Below are positions 36,769 to 47,172 of a DNA stretch of 64,000 nt, piece by piece. A program made the translations under genes and the position numbers. The DNA comes from CAVYGM01 sp963768025 (GTDB taxonomy: Bacteria > Bacteroidota > Bacteroidia > Cytophagales > Spirosomataceae). The stretch's first letter is position 1, and each line of letters begins with the position of its first letter. Under the pieces are notes generated by a model, which did not search any database, was not told the origin of the DNA, and saw only the letters and a program-made list of their open reading frames with translations. The stretch lies in the NCBI GenBank assembly GCA_963768025.1, contig CAVYGM010000042.1, positions 124,001-188,000 on the forward strand, given 5' to 3'.

Positions 36769-37152
36769 ATGAAGCGTTTGGTTGTTTATTTTCTTAGCTT
36801 TAACCTACTGATCGGCAGTTTCCTGCCCGGTGGTGGCTGGGGCGAACTGGCCAAACTACCCGACCTGATCCGGCACTACGAGTTGCATCTCCAAAAGAGT
36901 AATGGCGAAATCAGTTTCCTTACTTTTCTGTCCATGCATTATGCGGCTGGTTCCGATCACGTAGACACGGAAGACCATAGTTCGCTCCCTTCGTTACACC
37001 TGCCTATACTGGTTGCGCTTTTTGTTCCTACTCTTACGTCTCTCTATTTTAGTAGCCCCAAAATCTCCGCGCTTTCCGGCTTAAAAAACTATTTCTGGAA
37101 CAACCTCTATTCGTTCCAATTTCATTCCATTCTGCTCAATCCCCCCAAATAA
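36769..37152 (+). CDS. Small exported protein of heavy-metal efflux loci
   Basis: A 127-residue protein with a hydrophobic N-terminus (MKRLVVYFLSFNLLIGSFLP) and the pattern ELAKLPDLIRHYELHLQKSNGEISFLTFLSMHY, then a His/Asp-rich segment (GSDHVDTEDHSS) and a final FHSILLNPPK. Similar short proteins precede Cus/Czc pump genes in many Bacteroidota. The function is not known, and a metal-binding periplasmic role is inference from context and the His/Asp stretch. The ATG at 36769 is preferred to an upstream in-frame ATG at 36718. Confidence 0.7.
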   Translation: MKRLVVYFLSFNLLIGSFLPGGGWGELAKLPDLIRHYELHLQKSNGEISFLTFLSMHYAAGSDHVDTEDHSSLPSLHLPILVALFVPTLTSLYFSSPKISALSGLKNYFWNNLYSFQFHSILLNPPK

Positions 37153-37294
37153 ATGTGGTACGGGCCGACGGTCGCCGTCCCGCCCGTTAGAAGCAGTATA
37201 TTGCCTACTGCCCAATCCCATTTTTTCATGATTTCCGTGTGTAATCTGCGCTCACTTGGGCATGGTATTACCGCGCACCACTCTTTCCTGATAC

Positions 37295-40200
37295 ATGCTA
37301 TTCGATTCAATCATCCGATTTAGTATTCGGAACAAACTCATCATTGGTCTGCTGGTGCTGGGCCTGATCGGCTGGGGTACCTATGCCCTATCGAAGCTAC
37401 CCATCGACGCCGTCCCGGATATTACCACTAACCAGGTGGTGGTGCTCACCCAGTCGCCCGCGCTGGCAGCGCAGGAAATGGAGCAGTACATCACCACGCC
37501 CGTTGAACTCAGCCTGGCCAATGTGCAGGGCGTTACCGAAATCCGCTCGGTATCGCGTCTGGGGCTTTCCGTAATCACGGTCGTTTTCGACGATGACATG
37601 GACATTCTGCGGGCCCGGCAGTTGGTGAGCGAACAGATCAATCAGGCTACACAAGACATCCCCGCCGAGTTTGGGGTACCTTACCTGGCTCCCATCACCA
37701 CCGGCCTGGGCGAAATATACCAATACACCCTGGTGCCGCAGGCGGGCTACGAAACCCGTTACGACCTGACCGAGCTGCGGACGATGCAGGATTGGATCGT
37801 GAAGCGGCAACTGGCGGGCATTCCGGGAGTGGTAGAAATCAGTAGTTTTGGGGGTAAGGTAAAACAATACGAAGTAAGCATCAACCCCGAGCGCCTGCGG
37901 GCCGCGGGCGTGACCATCGCGCGAGGTGTTTGATGCGGTGCAACACAACAATGGCAATACGGGAGGAAGCTATCTCGAAAAAAGCAGTCAGGCGTACTTT
38001 ATCCGGGGTGAGGGTACGGTAAAATCTCTGGACGATATCAGAAACATAGTCGTCAAAACCACGGGCGGTGTGCCTTTGCTGATTCGAAATCTAGCCGAAG
38101 TAAATTTTGGCTCGGCCGTGCGCTACGGTGCCATGACCCGCGACGGGCAAGGAGAAGCCGTGGGGGCCGTGGTGCTGATGCTCAAAGGAGCCGACGCCGA
38201 GCGGACCATCAAACTAGTAAAAGAACGCGTGGCCCGGATTCAGAAAAGCCTGCCCGAAGGGGTTCGGATTGAGCCCTTCATTGACCGCACCAAACTCATT
38301 GACCGGGCCATCAGGACGGTTCGAAATAATTTGCTGGAAGGAGGCTTGATTGTGGTATTTGTACTAGTGCTGCTGTTGGGTAACTGGCGCGCGGGATTGA
38401 TTGTAGCCTCGGTGATTCCGCTGGCCATGTTATTCACCTTCGGCCTGATGAACGCCTTTGGGGTGTCAGCCAACCTTATGAGCCTGGGGGCTATTGACTT
38501 CGGACTAGTGGTGGATGGCTCGGTGATAGTGGTAGAGGGGGTACTTCATTTTCTGCACGATCACTGGAAAACTGGCGATCGCCTCACACAGGAACAAATG
38601 GATGATACCGTACAAACCCAGGCTTCGCGGATATTAAAATCCGCGGTATTTGGTCAAATTATTATCCTGATCGTGTACGTTCCCATTCTGTCTTTGTCGG
38701 GGATTGAGGGCAAAATGTTTCAGCCTATGGCCCTGGCCGTGAGCTTTGCCATCCTGGGTGCCCTCATTTTGTCCCTGACGTACGTACCCGCCGCCTCGGC
38801 TTTATTTTTGAAAAAAAAGATACGGAATGAAGAAAATTTTTCGGATCGCCTGATGAATACCATGTACGCATTTTACGAGCCCATTGTGCGCCGGGCGCTG
38901 GCAACCAAGGGCCTTGTGGTAGCCGCCGCCCTGGGACTTCTTCTGGTGAGTGGCTGGCTTTTCAGTACGTTGGGCGGAGAATTCATCCCTCAGCTCGACG
39001 AAGGCGACATTGCCATTGACTTCCGGATGCCTACCGGTACTTCCCTCACCGAAACCATTGAGGCCTCCTTACGGGCCGAAAGAGTCTTGTTGAAACATTT
39101 CCCGGAAGCCCAGCACATAGTAGGACGGATCGGCTCTTCCGAAATTCCTACCGACCCGATGCCCGTGGAAATGACCGATCAGATGATCAACCTGAAACCC
39201 CGCAGCGAATGGACTTCTGCCGAAACCAGGGAAGAGCTCTCCGAAAAAATGAACGAGGTACTTCAGCGTGAGGTACCCGGCACGATGGCCGAATTTACGC
39301 AGCCGATTCAGATGCGCTTCAACGAGATGATCACCGGTGCCCGCTCCGACGTGGTGGTGAAGATTTACGGCGATGATCTCAACCTGCTGTTTCAGCGCGC
39401 CAATGAGTGCGCCGCCCTGATCACCCCCATCGAGGGCGTGGCCAGTTGCCGCGTGGAACCCATCGTAGGGCTGCCGCAGATCAAGGCCACTTACTTTCGC
39501 GAGCGACTGGCGCAGTATGGCCTCGACGTGGCCGACGTAAACCAGCTGATCCGCACTTCATTTGCCGGTGAAACCGCCGGGGTAGTTTTTGAAGGGGAAC
39601 GGCGCTTCGACCTCGTGGTCAGGTTGGATAGCGCCCACCGCACCGATCTGACCGACCTGCGTAACCTGTACATTCCGTTGCCAAACGGTGGCGCAGTACC
39701 GCTGGGCGAACTGGCCGATGTCCGCTACGAAGAAGCCCCCGCCCAGATCTCCCGCGACAATACCAAGCGCCGCATCACTATCGGCATCAATGTCCTGAAC
39801 CGCGACGTGGAGAGTGTCGTCAACGATATTCAGGCTCGAATTGAAAAAGGTGTAGTGCTGCCCGAAGGCTACTATTACAGTTACGGAGGGGCTTTTGAGA
39901 ACTTACAGCAAGCCCGTGACCGATTGCTGATCGCCGTGCCCCTGGCCCTGCTCCTGATCTTTGCGCTTTTGTACTTTACCTTTGGCTCCCTCACCGAAGC
40001 CCTGCTGATTTTTACCGCGGTACCCCTGTCAGCCGTTGGGGGTATCTGGGCCCTCTGGGTGCGCGACATGCCCTTCAGTATCTCGGCGGGGGTTGGTTTT
40101 ATTGCGTTGTTCGGGGTAGCCGTGCTGAACGGCATCGTCCTCATCAGCTACTTCGACCAATTGGAAAAAGAAGGAAAAGGAACGCTTTTCGAGCGCATTA

Positions 40201-41634
40201 TTTTGGGCTTGCGGGCACGCTTTCGCCCGGTAATCATGACGGCCTCCGTGGCTTCCCTGGGCTTCCTGCCCATGGCGTTATCGCGCTCGGCCGGGGCCGA
40301 AGTGCAGCGGCCACTGGCCACGGTCGTGATCGGAGGGCTCATCACGGCTACGCTTCTGACGCTGGTCGTTCTGCCAGTTTTGTATAGCCTCGTCAAAGGC
40401 TATCAGCATGGCCGGAAAGACCGTGGTAAGGGCGGCCTGGCGACGACAATGCTGGTGCTTGGCTTTATGCTATTCGTGCCGAACGTGCGGGCACAACGCA
40501 CCGTTTCGCTAAACGAAGCCATTCAGGAAGCAACCTCCCAAAACCTGCTCATGAAGTCGGGACAGTTAGGGATTCAGGAACAGCAAGCCTTATTGCCTAC
40601 GTCCTTTGATCCCGCAAAAACGGCCGTGGACGTGCAGTATGGACAAACTCAGGCCCGCCCGATTGACTACACTATTACGGGTATTCAGTCGTTCTCGGCT
40701 CCTTCGGTATACCGCACTCAGAAAGAGCTCCTCGAAGGGAACGTGCAGGGTGCCCGCTACCAGCTGGTGATAGACCGCCTGCGGGTAGCTAACGAAGTAA
40801 AGCGTACGTACTACCGGCTACTTTATGATCAAAAAATAGTGGAGGTTCTGCGCCAGCAGAGCGAACTCTACCAACGCTCGGCGAGGGCGGCGGAGGTTCG
40901 CTTTCAAACCGGTGAAACCAACCGGCTAGAAGACTGTAACGGCCCAAAGCCGCTACCAGCACCTAAGCCAACGCATCCGAAGCGCTCGCCGCGACCAGCA
41001 AATGCACTACGCCGCGCTGAAGCTATTGTTACAAACCTCAGACAGCTTGCTCGTTGACACTCTGGTGGCGTTAAAACGTCCTTTAGGCTCAGGAGGAGCC
41101 GCCGTGGAACAGGCCGGAAACAACCCTCTTCTGCGGGTGTTGCAACAGCAGGTAGCTAACAGCCGTACCCAAACCAAACTCGAACAACGCAGCAAGCTGC
41201 CCGATTGGCGGGTGGGTGTGCTCAATCAGTCCATTGAGCACCGGTATGGATTTAGCGCCCTGCACGTCGGGATGTCCTTCCAGTTGTTTACCAAGGCGCA
41301 AAATGCCCGGGTAGAAGCCTCCCGGATTCAGGAACAAGTACGGGAAACGCAGCTCAACTACACCTCGCGGCAGTTGGCCACGGAGTTGGAAGTGGCCCAG
41401 GCCCAGCAGCGTAACCTCGCGGCTACGCTGGATTATTACGAGGCCTACGCGCTGCCACAGGCGGAACTGATTCAGCAAACCGCCCTACGTGCTTATGAGA
41501 GCGGAGAAGTAGGCTACGTAGAGTTTTTTGCAGCCATTCAGCAAGCCTACCTGCTCCGCGAAGAGTATTTTGCGCAGGTACTTGACTACGACCTTAACCT
41601 CATCCGGACAGAAGAATTAACCGGAATTGAATAA
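37295..41634 (+). CDS. cusA: CusA/CzcA heavy-metal RND pump fused to TolC-like outer-membrane factor (two frameshifts)
   Basis: About 1445 residues after removing two extra bases (near 37922 and 40932). Residues 1-1030 are an HME-type RND transporter: the first helix NKLIIGLLVLGLIGWGTYAL, porter domains, and helix 4 DFGLVVDGSVIVVEG with the proton-relay acidic residues. Also present are GGEFIPQLDEGDIAI and GVAVLNGIVLISYFDQ. After ~residue 1045 a signal-peptide-like stretch (TMLVLGFMLFVPNVRAQ) leads into a TolC/CusC-like domain (VSLNEAIQEATSQNLLM ... AYESGEVGYVEFFAAIQQAY). The pump exports Cu/Ag or Co/Zn/Cd ions. The exact metal cannot be read from the sequence. Confidence 0.92.
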
Positions 41635-41686
41635 GAAGCTGCCGCTGGTACTTTGAAAAAATATCTTTTACTACACGAAAGCAATC

Positions 41687-42853
41687 ATGCTAATTTCCCC
41701 TAATATAAAGTCATCGCTAGCCGGCCTGTTGGTAACAGTCGTGCTTTTTTCCTGTCAGTCGGAGCAGGCGACTACGGTCGAGACGCCCCCCGATAGTAGC
41801 TCTATAAATGAAATTACCCTCACGGATGCCCAGTACAAGGCAATCGGCGTACAGCTCGGTGGGGTGGAAAACGAAACCGTAAGCAGCGAGGTAAAAGCCA
41901 ACGGACGGGTGGATCTGCCGCCGGAGAACCGGGCAACGGTAAGCCTTCCCATTGGGGGCAAAATCCGGTATGTAAAGGCTTTGCCCGGCCAGCGGGTACG
42001 GCGGGGCGAGCTACTGGCTACGCTGGAAAGCTTCGAGTTCATACAGCTGCAACAAGATTATTTACAAAATAGTAGTCAACTGGTTTTTTTGGATAAAGAA
42101 TTAGAAAGACAAAAGACCCTGAGTACCGAAAATGTAGGGGCGCGCAAAAACTACGAGCAGGCGCAAGCCAACCACGCAGCCACCAAGGCGCTGGTGGCCT
42201 CACTGGAAGCTAAGCTTAAGATGCTGGGGCTCTCAACCGAATCTTTGGTGAAGAACGGCATCAGACCCGCGGCACGGATTGTGGCTCCGGTCAATGGCTA
42301 CATCACCATTGCCAACATTAATTTGGGAAAAGAAGTGGCCCCCGGCGAAGTATTGCTGGAAGTGATTGACAAAAACCACATGCATGTAGAACTTACGGTT
42401 TTTGAGCAGGATGCCCCCTTTATCAAAGAAGGACAACGCGTGAAAATTACTCAGAACGGTATTCCCATGGAAGCCTCGGTGTACCTGGTGGGCCGGATGC
42501 TAGAGGGCGACACCCGCACCCTGAATGTCCACGCGCACGTGGGTGACGAGAAACAGGAAGCCCAACTCATTCCGGGTGCCTATGTGACCGCCTACATCCG
42601 CACCGGCAACCGTACCGCCCTGACCGTGCCCGATGGGGCGCTGGTTCGAAAAGGAGCGAACGGTTTTGTATATGTGCAGCAGGCCAACCGGACATTCCGC
42701 CGGATACCCGTCGAGATAGGTGGTGTTTCGGACAATGGCAATACGGAAGTGATTACGTCGGTACAGCTAATGGGACAAGAACTCGTAACAAGGGGTGCCT
42801 ACCTGATTGACGCCGAGCTGGCCAAGCGCAGCGAGCCGGCGGAGGAAGAGTAA
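41687..42853 (+). CDS. cusB: RND efflux periplasmic adaptor (CusB-like) lipoprotein
   Basis: This 388-residue membrane-fusion protein has a lipobox (LVTVVLFSC at residue ~24). It carries the split lipoyl/barrel-sandwich segments VSLPIGGKIRYVKALPGQRVRRGELLATLES and ARIVAPVNGYITI (each shown in part), an alpha-hairpin (QQDYLQNSSQLVFLDKELE) and a beta-barrel (VELTVFEQDAPFIKEGQRV). It joins the pump to the outer-membrane part. It lies 52 bp after cusA on the same strand. Confidence 0.92.
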   Translation: MLISPNIKSSLAGLLVTVVLFSCQSEQATTVETPPDSSSINEITLTDAQYKAIGVQLGGVENETVSSEVKANGRVDLPPENRATVSLPIGGKIRYVKALPGQRVRRGELLATLESFEFIQLQQDYLQNSSQLVFLDKELERQKTLSTENVGARKNYEQAQANHAATKALVASLEAKLKMLGLSTESLVKNGIRPAARIVAPVNGYITIANINLGKEVAPGEVLLEVIDKNHMHVELTVFEQDAPFIKEGQRVKITQNGIPMEASVYLVGRMLEGDTRTLNVHAHVGDEKQEAQLIPGAYVTAYIRTGNRTALTVPDGALVRKGANGFVYVQQANRTFRRIPVEIGGVSDNGNTEVITSVQLMGQELVTRGAYLIDAELAKRSEPAEEE

Positions 42854-43039
42854 ACGTCAGTACCTTGCCTGAGAGTGGAAGTGGGGAATGGTAGAAGGAA
42901 TTATCACCCTCTCCCGGCCACGGATTGTCCATTACGAAAAAGCATCTTTTGATCAGAAAATGTGGAAGTATGGCAGGGTAGCCGTACTTTTGAAAAGGAA
43001 CTCAGGCAATTAAAAGACAATGGCTGGGTAACAAGAATT

Positions 43040-43603
43040 ATGTCAAAAACCACTACTTCGCAACGTATAGCCCAAAATACCCGACTCTACCGGAAGCTTC
43101 ATAAATGGGCCGCTGTTCCTCTTTTTGTCTTCATGTTTCTCATCGGGGCCACGGGACTGCTTTTGGGATGGAAAAAGCAGGTCGGACTACTACCCAAAAC
43201 CGCCAAGGGTACCACCGAAAACAGCGTCCGGTGGATTAGCCTGGACAGCCTACAGCGGGTAGCCGCGCACTACGCCCGCCAGCACCAGCTATCCACCGAA
43301 ATCGATCGAATCGACATTCGGCCGCAGAAGGGCATCGCTAAAATTGTATTTGCCCGGCATTTTACTGAGCTTCAGCTCGACTGCACCACCGCAGAAATTT
43401 TGAGTGTGAGCACCCGGCGGTCGGATTTTATCGAAAAAATCCACGACGGATCCATCCTCGACTACTGGATCGGCGCGGACGGTGAGCACGTAAAACTCAC
43501 CTATACCACGGCGGCCAGCCTGGGGCTTCTGCTGCTCTCGTTCAGTGGTTTCTGGCTATGGTACAACCCCATCCGCCTCCGGAGACAGAAAAGCAGGTCA
43601 TAA
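43040..43603 (+). CDS. PepSY-associated transmembrane domain protein
   Basis: A 187-residue protein with two transmembrane helices: RKLHKWAAVPLFVFMFLIGATGLLLGW near the N-terminus (His-Lys-Trp typical of PepSY_TM proteins) and SLGLLLLSFSGFWLWYNPIRL at the end. A small PepSY-like extracytoplasmic domain lies between (ISLDSLQRVAAHYARQH, IHDGSILDYWIG). Such proteins often accompany metal or iron transport genes and may act in reductive metal handling. The longer frame from 42962 has no family support, so I use 43040. Confidence 0.82.
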   Translation: MSKTTTSQRIAQNTRLYRKLHKWAAVPLFVFMFLIGATGLLLGWKKQVGLLPKTAKGTTENSVRWISLDSLQRVAAHYARQHQLSTEIDRIDIRPQKGIAKIVFARHFTELQLDCTTAEILSVSTRRSDFIEKIHDGSILDYWIGADGEHVKLTYTTAASLGLLLLSFSGFWLWYNPIRLRRQKSRS

Positions 43604-43612
43604 GCCTGACTG

Positions 43613-44005
43613 ATGACAATCCATCGAAACAGAATCCACTACTCATTCCTGATCCTGGGTACGATCGGGCTAGGCCTTGCCTCCCGGTTTGGGTTTGTTC
43701 CTCCCCTGATCTACCCCTATCTGGGTGACCTCCTGTACGCCCTGATGATCTACTTCATGATTGGATTTGTATGGCGGAAGGCACCCTCGTACAAAGTGGC
43801 CGTACTGTGCCTAGTGGTGTGTTATTCCATCGAACTAAGCCAATTCTACCAGGAAGACTGGATCAATACAATCAGGAACACTACGCTGGGTGGACTGGTA
43901 TTGGGATTTGGATTTCTTTGGAGTGACATGGTCTGTTATTTCATAGGAGCCATGGTGGGGGTTGGGCTGGAATATAGAGGACAAAAAACTCAGATCGGCT
44001 CGTAG
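43613..44005 (+). CDS. DUF2809 membrane protein
   Basis: A 130-residue protein with about four helices, matching DUF2809: FLILGTIGLGLASRFGF, PYLGDLLYALMIYFMIGF, VCYSIELSQFYQEDWIN and IRNTTLGGLVLGFGFLWSD. The function is unknown. It begins 9 bp after the PepSY-type gene, so is probably part of the same transcript. A decayed second copy lies at 45010-45325. Confidence 0.85.
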   Translation: MTIHRNRIHYSFLILGTIGLGLASRFGFVPPLIYPYLGDLLYALMIYFMIGFVWRKAPSYKVAVLCLVVCYSIELSQFYQEDWINTIRNTTLGGLVLGFGFLWSDMVCYFIGAMVGVGLEYRGQKTQIGS

Positions 44006-44326
44006 CACGATGCCCCTCAACTTTACCGGAAGCTCCGTCCACGGGTCGCTTGCCAAGGCTGCTTCTTTGCCAAAAATCTAATCCCAAATGCAATCCCGGC
44101 TCGAATAAGGACTATGTAGGCTACCGGCTTTCTACCTGCGCGAACGCTGCTGGAACGTTGGCATTTATGGGCCAATGCGTAACGGCCACCGAAGGTAGGG
44201 GACTTTTCGCAGTGCTACATATCGTCGAAAACGAGGACCACATGTGTGGTGGATGCCAAGGAGGTGAGGCACGCGTTTAGAAAGTGAACCCCTTAACCTT
44301 CACCTATATACGTACCTAGTGATTGC
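44006..44326. other. Non-coding or decayed stretch, 321 bp
   Basis: Frames exist (for example 44050-44280) but their translations are Cys/Asn-rich, lack any family resemblance and look like chance frames. I see no hairpin or RNA. It starts a 3-kb patch of relic DNA. Confidence 0.45.
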
Positions 44327-44701
44327 CTACCTTCTAAATTCGCTCAATAGCCTCGATTTGAGAACATGCAATTTGACCATGAAGATATCAATGTCTTCCT
44401 TGGTGAAATTATTGATTTTTGCACGGATAGGGTTTCTCATTTCTTCTGCGTTGAACAACATTGAATAGTCCTGATAACCAATCGAATTGCGAATTTCTAA
44501 CCAACTATCTACCAGCTCTGAGGCAAAGTCTTTGGGATTGAGAATATAAAAATAAGCTACCTGGTTGATCAGGGTACTTTCAAAATTGTCCCTATCTCCC
44601 TCCAAGATTTCTATGAGCTTCATCAACTCACCAAGGACATAGATGTTAGAGCGGGATTTGAAATGTAATACCCTAGGAATTGAATTAGGATTAAGTTCCA
44701 T
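44327..44701 (-). CDS. Hypothetical protein, AT-rich
   Basis: This 124-residue soluble protein of helical character begins MELNPNSIPRVLHFKSRSN and ends with FMVKLHVLKSRLLSEFRR. I do not recognise a family. Its composition is AT-rich compared with neighbouring operons and it sits inside a decayed region, both suggesting horizontal origin. Codon usage along the frame looks coding (regular amino-acid pattern, no rare runs). Confidence 0.55.
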   Translation of the reverse strand: MELNPNSIPRVLHFKSRSNIYVLGELMKLIEILEGDRDNFESTLINQVAYFYILNPKDFASELVDSWLEIRNSIGYQDYSMLFNAEEMRNPIRAKINNFTKEDIDIFMVKLHVLKSRLLSEFRR

Positions 44702-45009
44702 TCTTTTAGAGAGGTTTAAGGTTACAAAATATGCTATGTTACGGTATTACAAACTTTACTAAATTCTTCGAAATCTCAAAGGGAATAGCTTGGATTATTT
44801 ATAATTGATCAATTATAATTAGTATAAGCAGTTACTCAAATAAGTATACTCAGATTTAATGTTCACTAATTCAGAAAACGTACCTATGAGAATAGTGACA
44901 TACAGGAAATCAAGATGATGACCCTACATACCATGCCCATTTACAAAGGCATAGAAATGAGGAAAGTAGGAGACGTCGCCTGGAGGGCTTTCCGATAATG
45001 GTCGCTCGA
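44702..45009. other. AT-rich intergenic stretch with a 20-bp palindrome
   Basis: Contains the perfect palindrome TTATAATTGATCAATTATAA at 44799-44818. It lies upstream of the minus-strand hypothetical gene and may hold its promoter or operator. No gene was recognised. Confidence 0.5.
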
Positions 45010-45325
45010 CGGGAGCCGAGCGAGGATCCTCTACTTTTTCCTGATCATCGGCACCATCGGCCTGGGCCTTGCTTCCCGGTCCGGTAGTACCCCTCCCCTC
45101 ACCTACCCCTATCTGGGTGATGTACTTTATGCCCTGATGATCTATTCTATGATTGGATTTTTGTGGCCGAAAGCCTACTCCTTCCAGGTGGCGGCCCTGT
45201 ACGTACTGGTGTGCTATTCCATCGAACTAAGCCAACTATACCAGGCCGAATGGATCAATACCCTTCGGAGTACCCGGCTGGGCGGCCTCCAAGAGCCACT
45301 CATCCCACCACTATTAACCGACTAG
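45010..45325 (+). pseudogene. Truncated second copy of the DUF2809 gene
   Basis: The translation RARILYFFLIIGTIGLGLAS, then PYLGDVLYALMIYSMIGFLW, then CYSIELSQLYQAEWINTLRS closely follows the intact DUF2809 protein at 43613. There is no start codon in frame before the conserved part (a stop precedes it near 44995). The C-terminus is replaced after TRLGG by an unrelated tail. It is a 5'- and 3'-truncated paralogue. Confidence 0.8.
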
Positions 45326-45560
45326 AAAATTTATCTCCGGTAATTTAAAACAAGATCGTTCAATGCCATTTATAATTTAGGACGATAAAGTGCTTTAGTA
45401 ACTCATATCTAATTTCCCGGTAAGTCAGGTATTAGGAAGCACAACCAGCCTATTTCTAGCAATTCCAAATCAAAACCAATCGTGTTCCGACAGTTCTACC
45501 GTTGACATCAGCTCGATAGGCGCCATCCTGACGTTTAGGCCCACTCCCGATTGGGGAAGC

Positions 45561-45801
45561 GTGGAGGGTACTTTTTGGTACGATGAGAACAACAATGGAG
45601 TGGAGTGCGTGAAAGTGATGAACAGGGCGTGAAAGGAGCACAATTGTAGAAATCGGGAGCATCAACTACAAGGGATATTTTACCTCCGATACGACCGATG
45701 AGAATGGCCGATATGGATTTTCGCGCCTTCCGTCGTCGCTACACCTCGACCTACGCATTGATGACTTCAGCATTTCTGACTCATTCCGAGTGTCTTCCTA
45801 A
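45561..45801 (+). pseudogene. Relic of an SdrD B-like repeat domain protein
   Basis: EGTFWYDENNNGVE continues, after a frame change, as DEQGVKGAQ, and after a further one as VEIGSINYKGYFTSD, then TTDENGRYGFSRLPSSLHLD. This is the pattern of SdrD B-like (prealbumin-type) domains found in large surface proteins. At least two frameshifts and no start or export signal show it is a decayed fragment. Confidence 0.7.
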
Positions 45802-45960
45802 CCAATACGACGCTGGGGGTTTGGAACAATACGCGATTTTCAACCGGCTTTAGCCGGAACCCGACCTGCTACTAATGGCCAGAAAATCTGCAAAAGTAAT
45901 GCTGCTTCGCTCGGCGGTTCCGAGAATTTAGCCTTCATACAATACTACTTTATTTGATTT

Positions 45961-46878
45961 TTATTTTTCGAAATACTCATGAGTTGTGCCTTTGTTACTA
46001 TGCTCCAATAACTGTTTTATGATAATCGATGCGCGGTTGCCGTTCTCGATTATCTTACCCAAATTAATTTTGAGCAGTTCGCCACACTCCTTTTTTTCTT
46101 CGTCGCTGGTTGACGAAAGTACCTCGTCGACTAGCTCTTCCGATACTATCGAAAAATTATTTACAAAATTAAGCGGGTTCTGAATTTCGTGAGCCAGCCG
46201 TGTGGCTACCATCCCAAAAGCGGCCATTTTTTCACTTTTGATTAATTGTTCTTGGGTCTCTTCCAGTTTTTTATAAGCTGCTTGTTCGGAAATTAGTAAT
46301 TCTTGTGAATGATTCTTCTCCTTTTGTAGAGTTGTCACAAACCACAGAGAAGTAGCGAAAACAACAGAAGACGCCATGCCAATGTTCATAATATGAAACA
46401 AGGTTCGGACAGAATCGGATACGGTTACCTTGTAGCCCAGAAGAACTGGTTCGTACACCGCAGATATCACAATGATTGCAATGAACATCAGTAAAAATAA
46501 AATGGCCTGTCTCCTTGAAAGAAAGATAGTTGCGCCTATGGGTCCTAGGAAACTCCAAAAAGTCACGAAACCACTCTGGTTTAAACTTCCAATACTCCAT
46601 TGAATGAAGGCCGTAATCCAAGTGATACAGATCAGAAAAGTATATAGAAGAATCCGGTAATTGTGTAAGAAATGAGAAATAGGAATAGCCATTCCTACAA
46701 TGATCAGGAACAAAAAGGGAAGAAAAGTAATAAGTCCCCAGCCGAAAATAAAGTAATATACAACAGCCCAGGCCCCCCCGCAGGTGCAGAGGGTAGTGGC
46801 AATAATGAGAACCAACGATTTCCTAAAAGTTGTTTCTGCTGTATCGCCATACTCTTTTGCATAGTTGGCAATTTTCAT
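45961..46878 (-). CDS. Truncated histidine kinase lacking the ATPase domain
   Basis: This 305-residue protein has five or six transmembrane helices (residues ~20-185), a short coiled coil (KNHSQELLISEQAAYKKLEETQEQL) and a dimerisation/phospho-acceptor region with His in VATRLAHEIQNPLNFVNNFS. It stops soon after IIKQLLEHSNKG. The HATPase domain expected next is absent and the following DNA does not encode it in any frame. It cannot autophosphorylate. It is either a remnant or a dominant partner for another kinase. It lies in the decayed region. Confidence 0.75.
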   Translation of the reverse strand: MKIANYAKEYGDTAETTFRKSLVLIIATTLCTCGGAWAVVYYFIFGWGLITFLPFLFLIIVGMAIPISHFLHNYRILLYTFLICITWITAFIQWSIGSLNQSGFVTFWSFLGPIGATIFLSRRQAILFLLMFIAIIVISAVYEPVLLGYKVTVSDSVRTLFHIMNIGMASSVVFATSLWFVTTLQKEKNHSQELLISEQAAYKKLEETQEQLIKSEKMAAFGMVATRLAHEIQNPLNFVNNFSIVSEELVDEVLSSTSDEEKKECGELLKINLGKIIENGNRASIIIKQLLEHSNKGTTHEYFEK

Positions 46879-47172
46879 TTACTGGCTTTGTGAGTATTGG
46901 GACAATTTTAAGTGCTGGCTGATTCAAATGGCTTTCTTTGTTTAGTTGGATACGGCTTGGATGAGCATTCGAGCCATTTACACAGCAGAGAACATACCCA
47001 AATGTAAAGAAAACCAGTCAATTATGAAAACAGAATTGTCAATATCTGCCTTGCAGTTTTCGCAGGGGGAAGGAGTAACGCAAATTTCCCACCAAGCGAG
47101 ATTTTGCTCAAACCATACGAGCTGCCGCTAACCTCAACACCTCAATTGTTACCCCAAAACCACCCCCTCACA
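46879..47172. other. Intergenic stretch between truncated kinase and fic
   Basis: Carries the kinase gene's promoter region. No convincing frame or RNA. The small frame at 46946-47131 has no family support. Confidence 0.45.

Noticed and set aside
44050..44280. A 76-residue open frame
   Set aside because: Low-quality translation, no homologue pattern and position in decayed DNA. Treated as chance.
46946..47131. A 61-residue open frame between the truncated kinase and fic
   Set aside because: No start context, no recognisable composition, likely chance.
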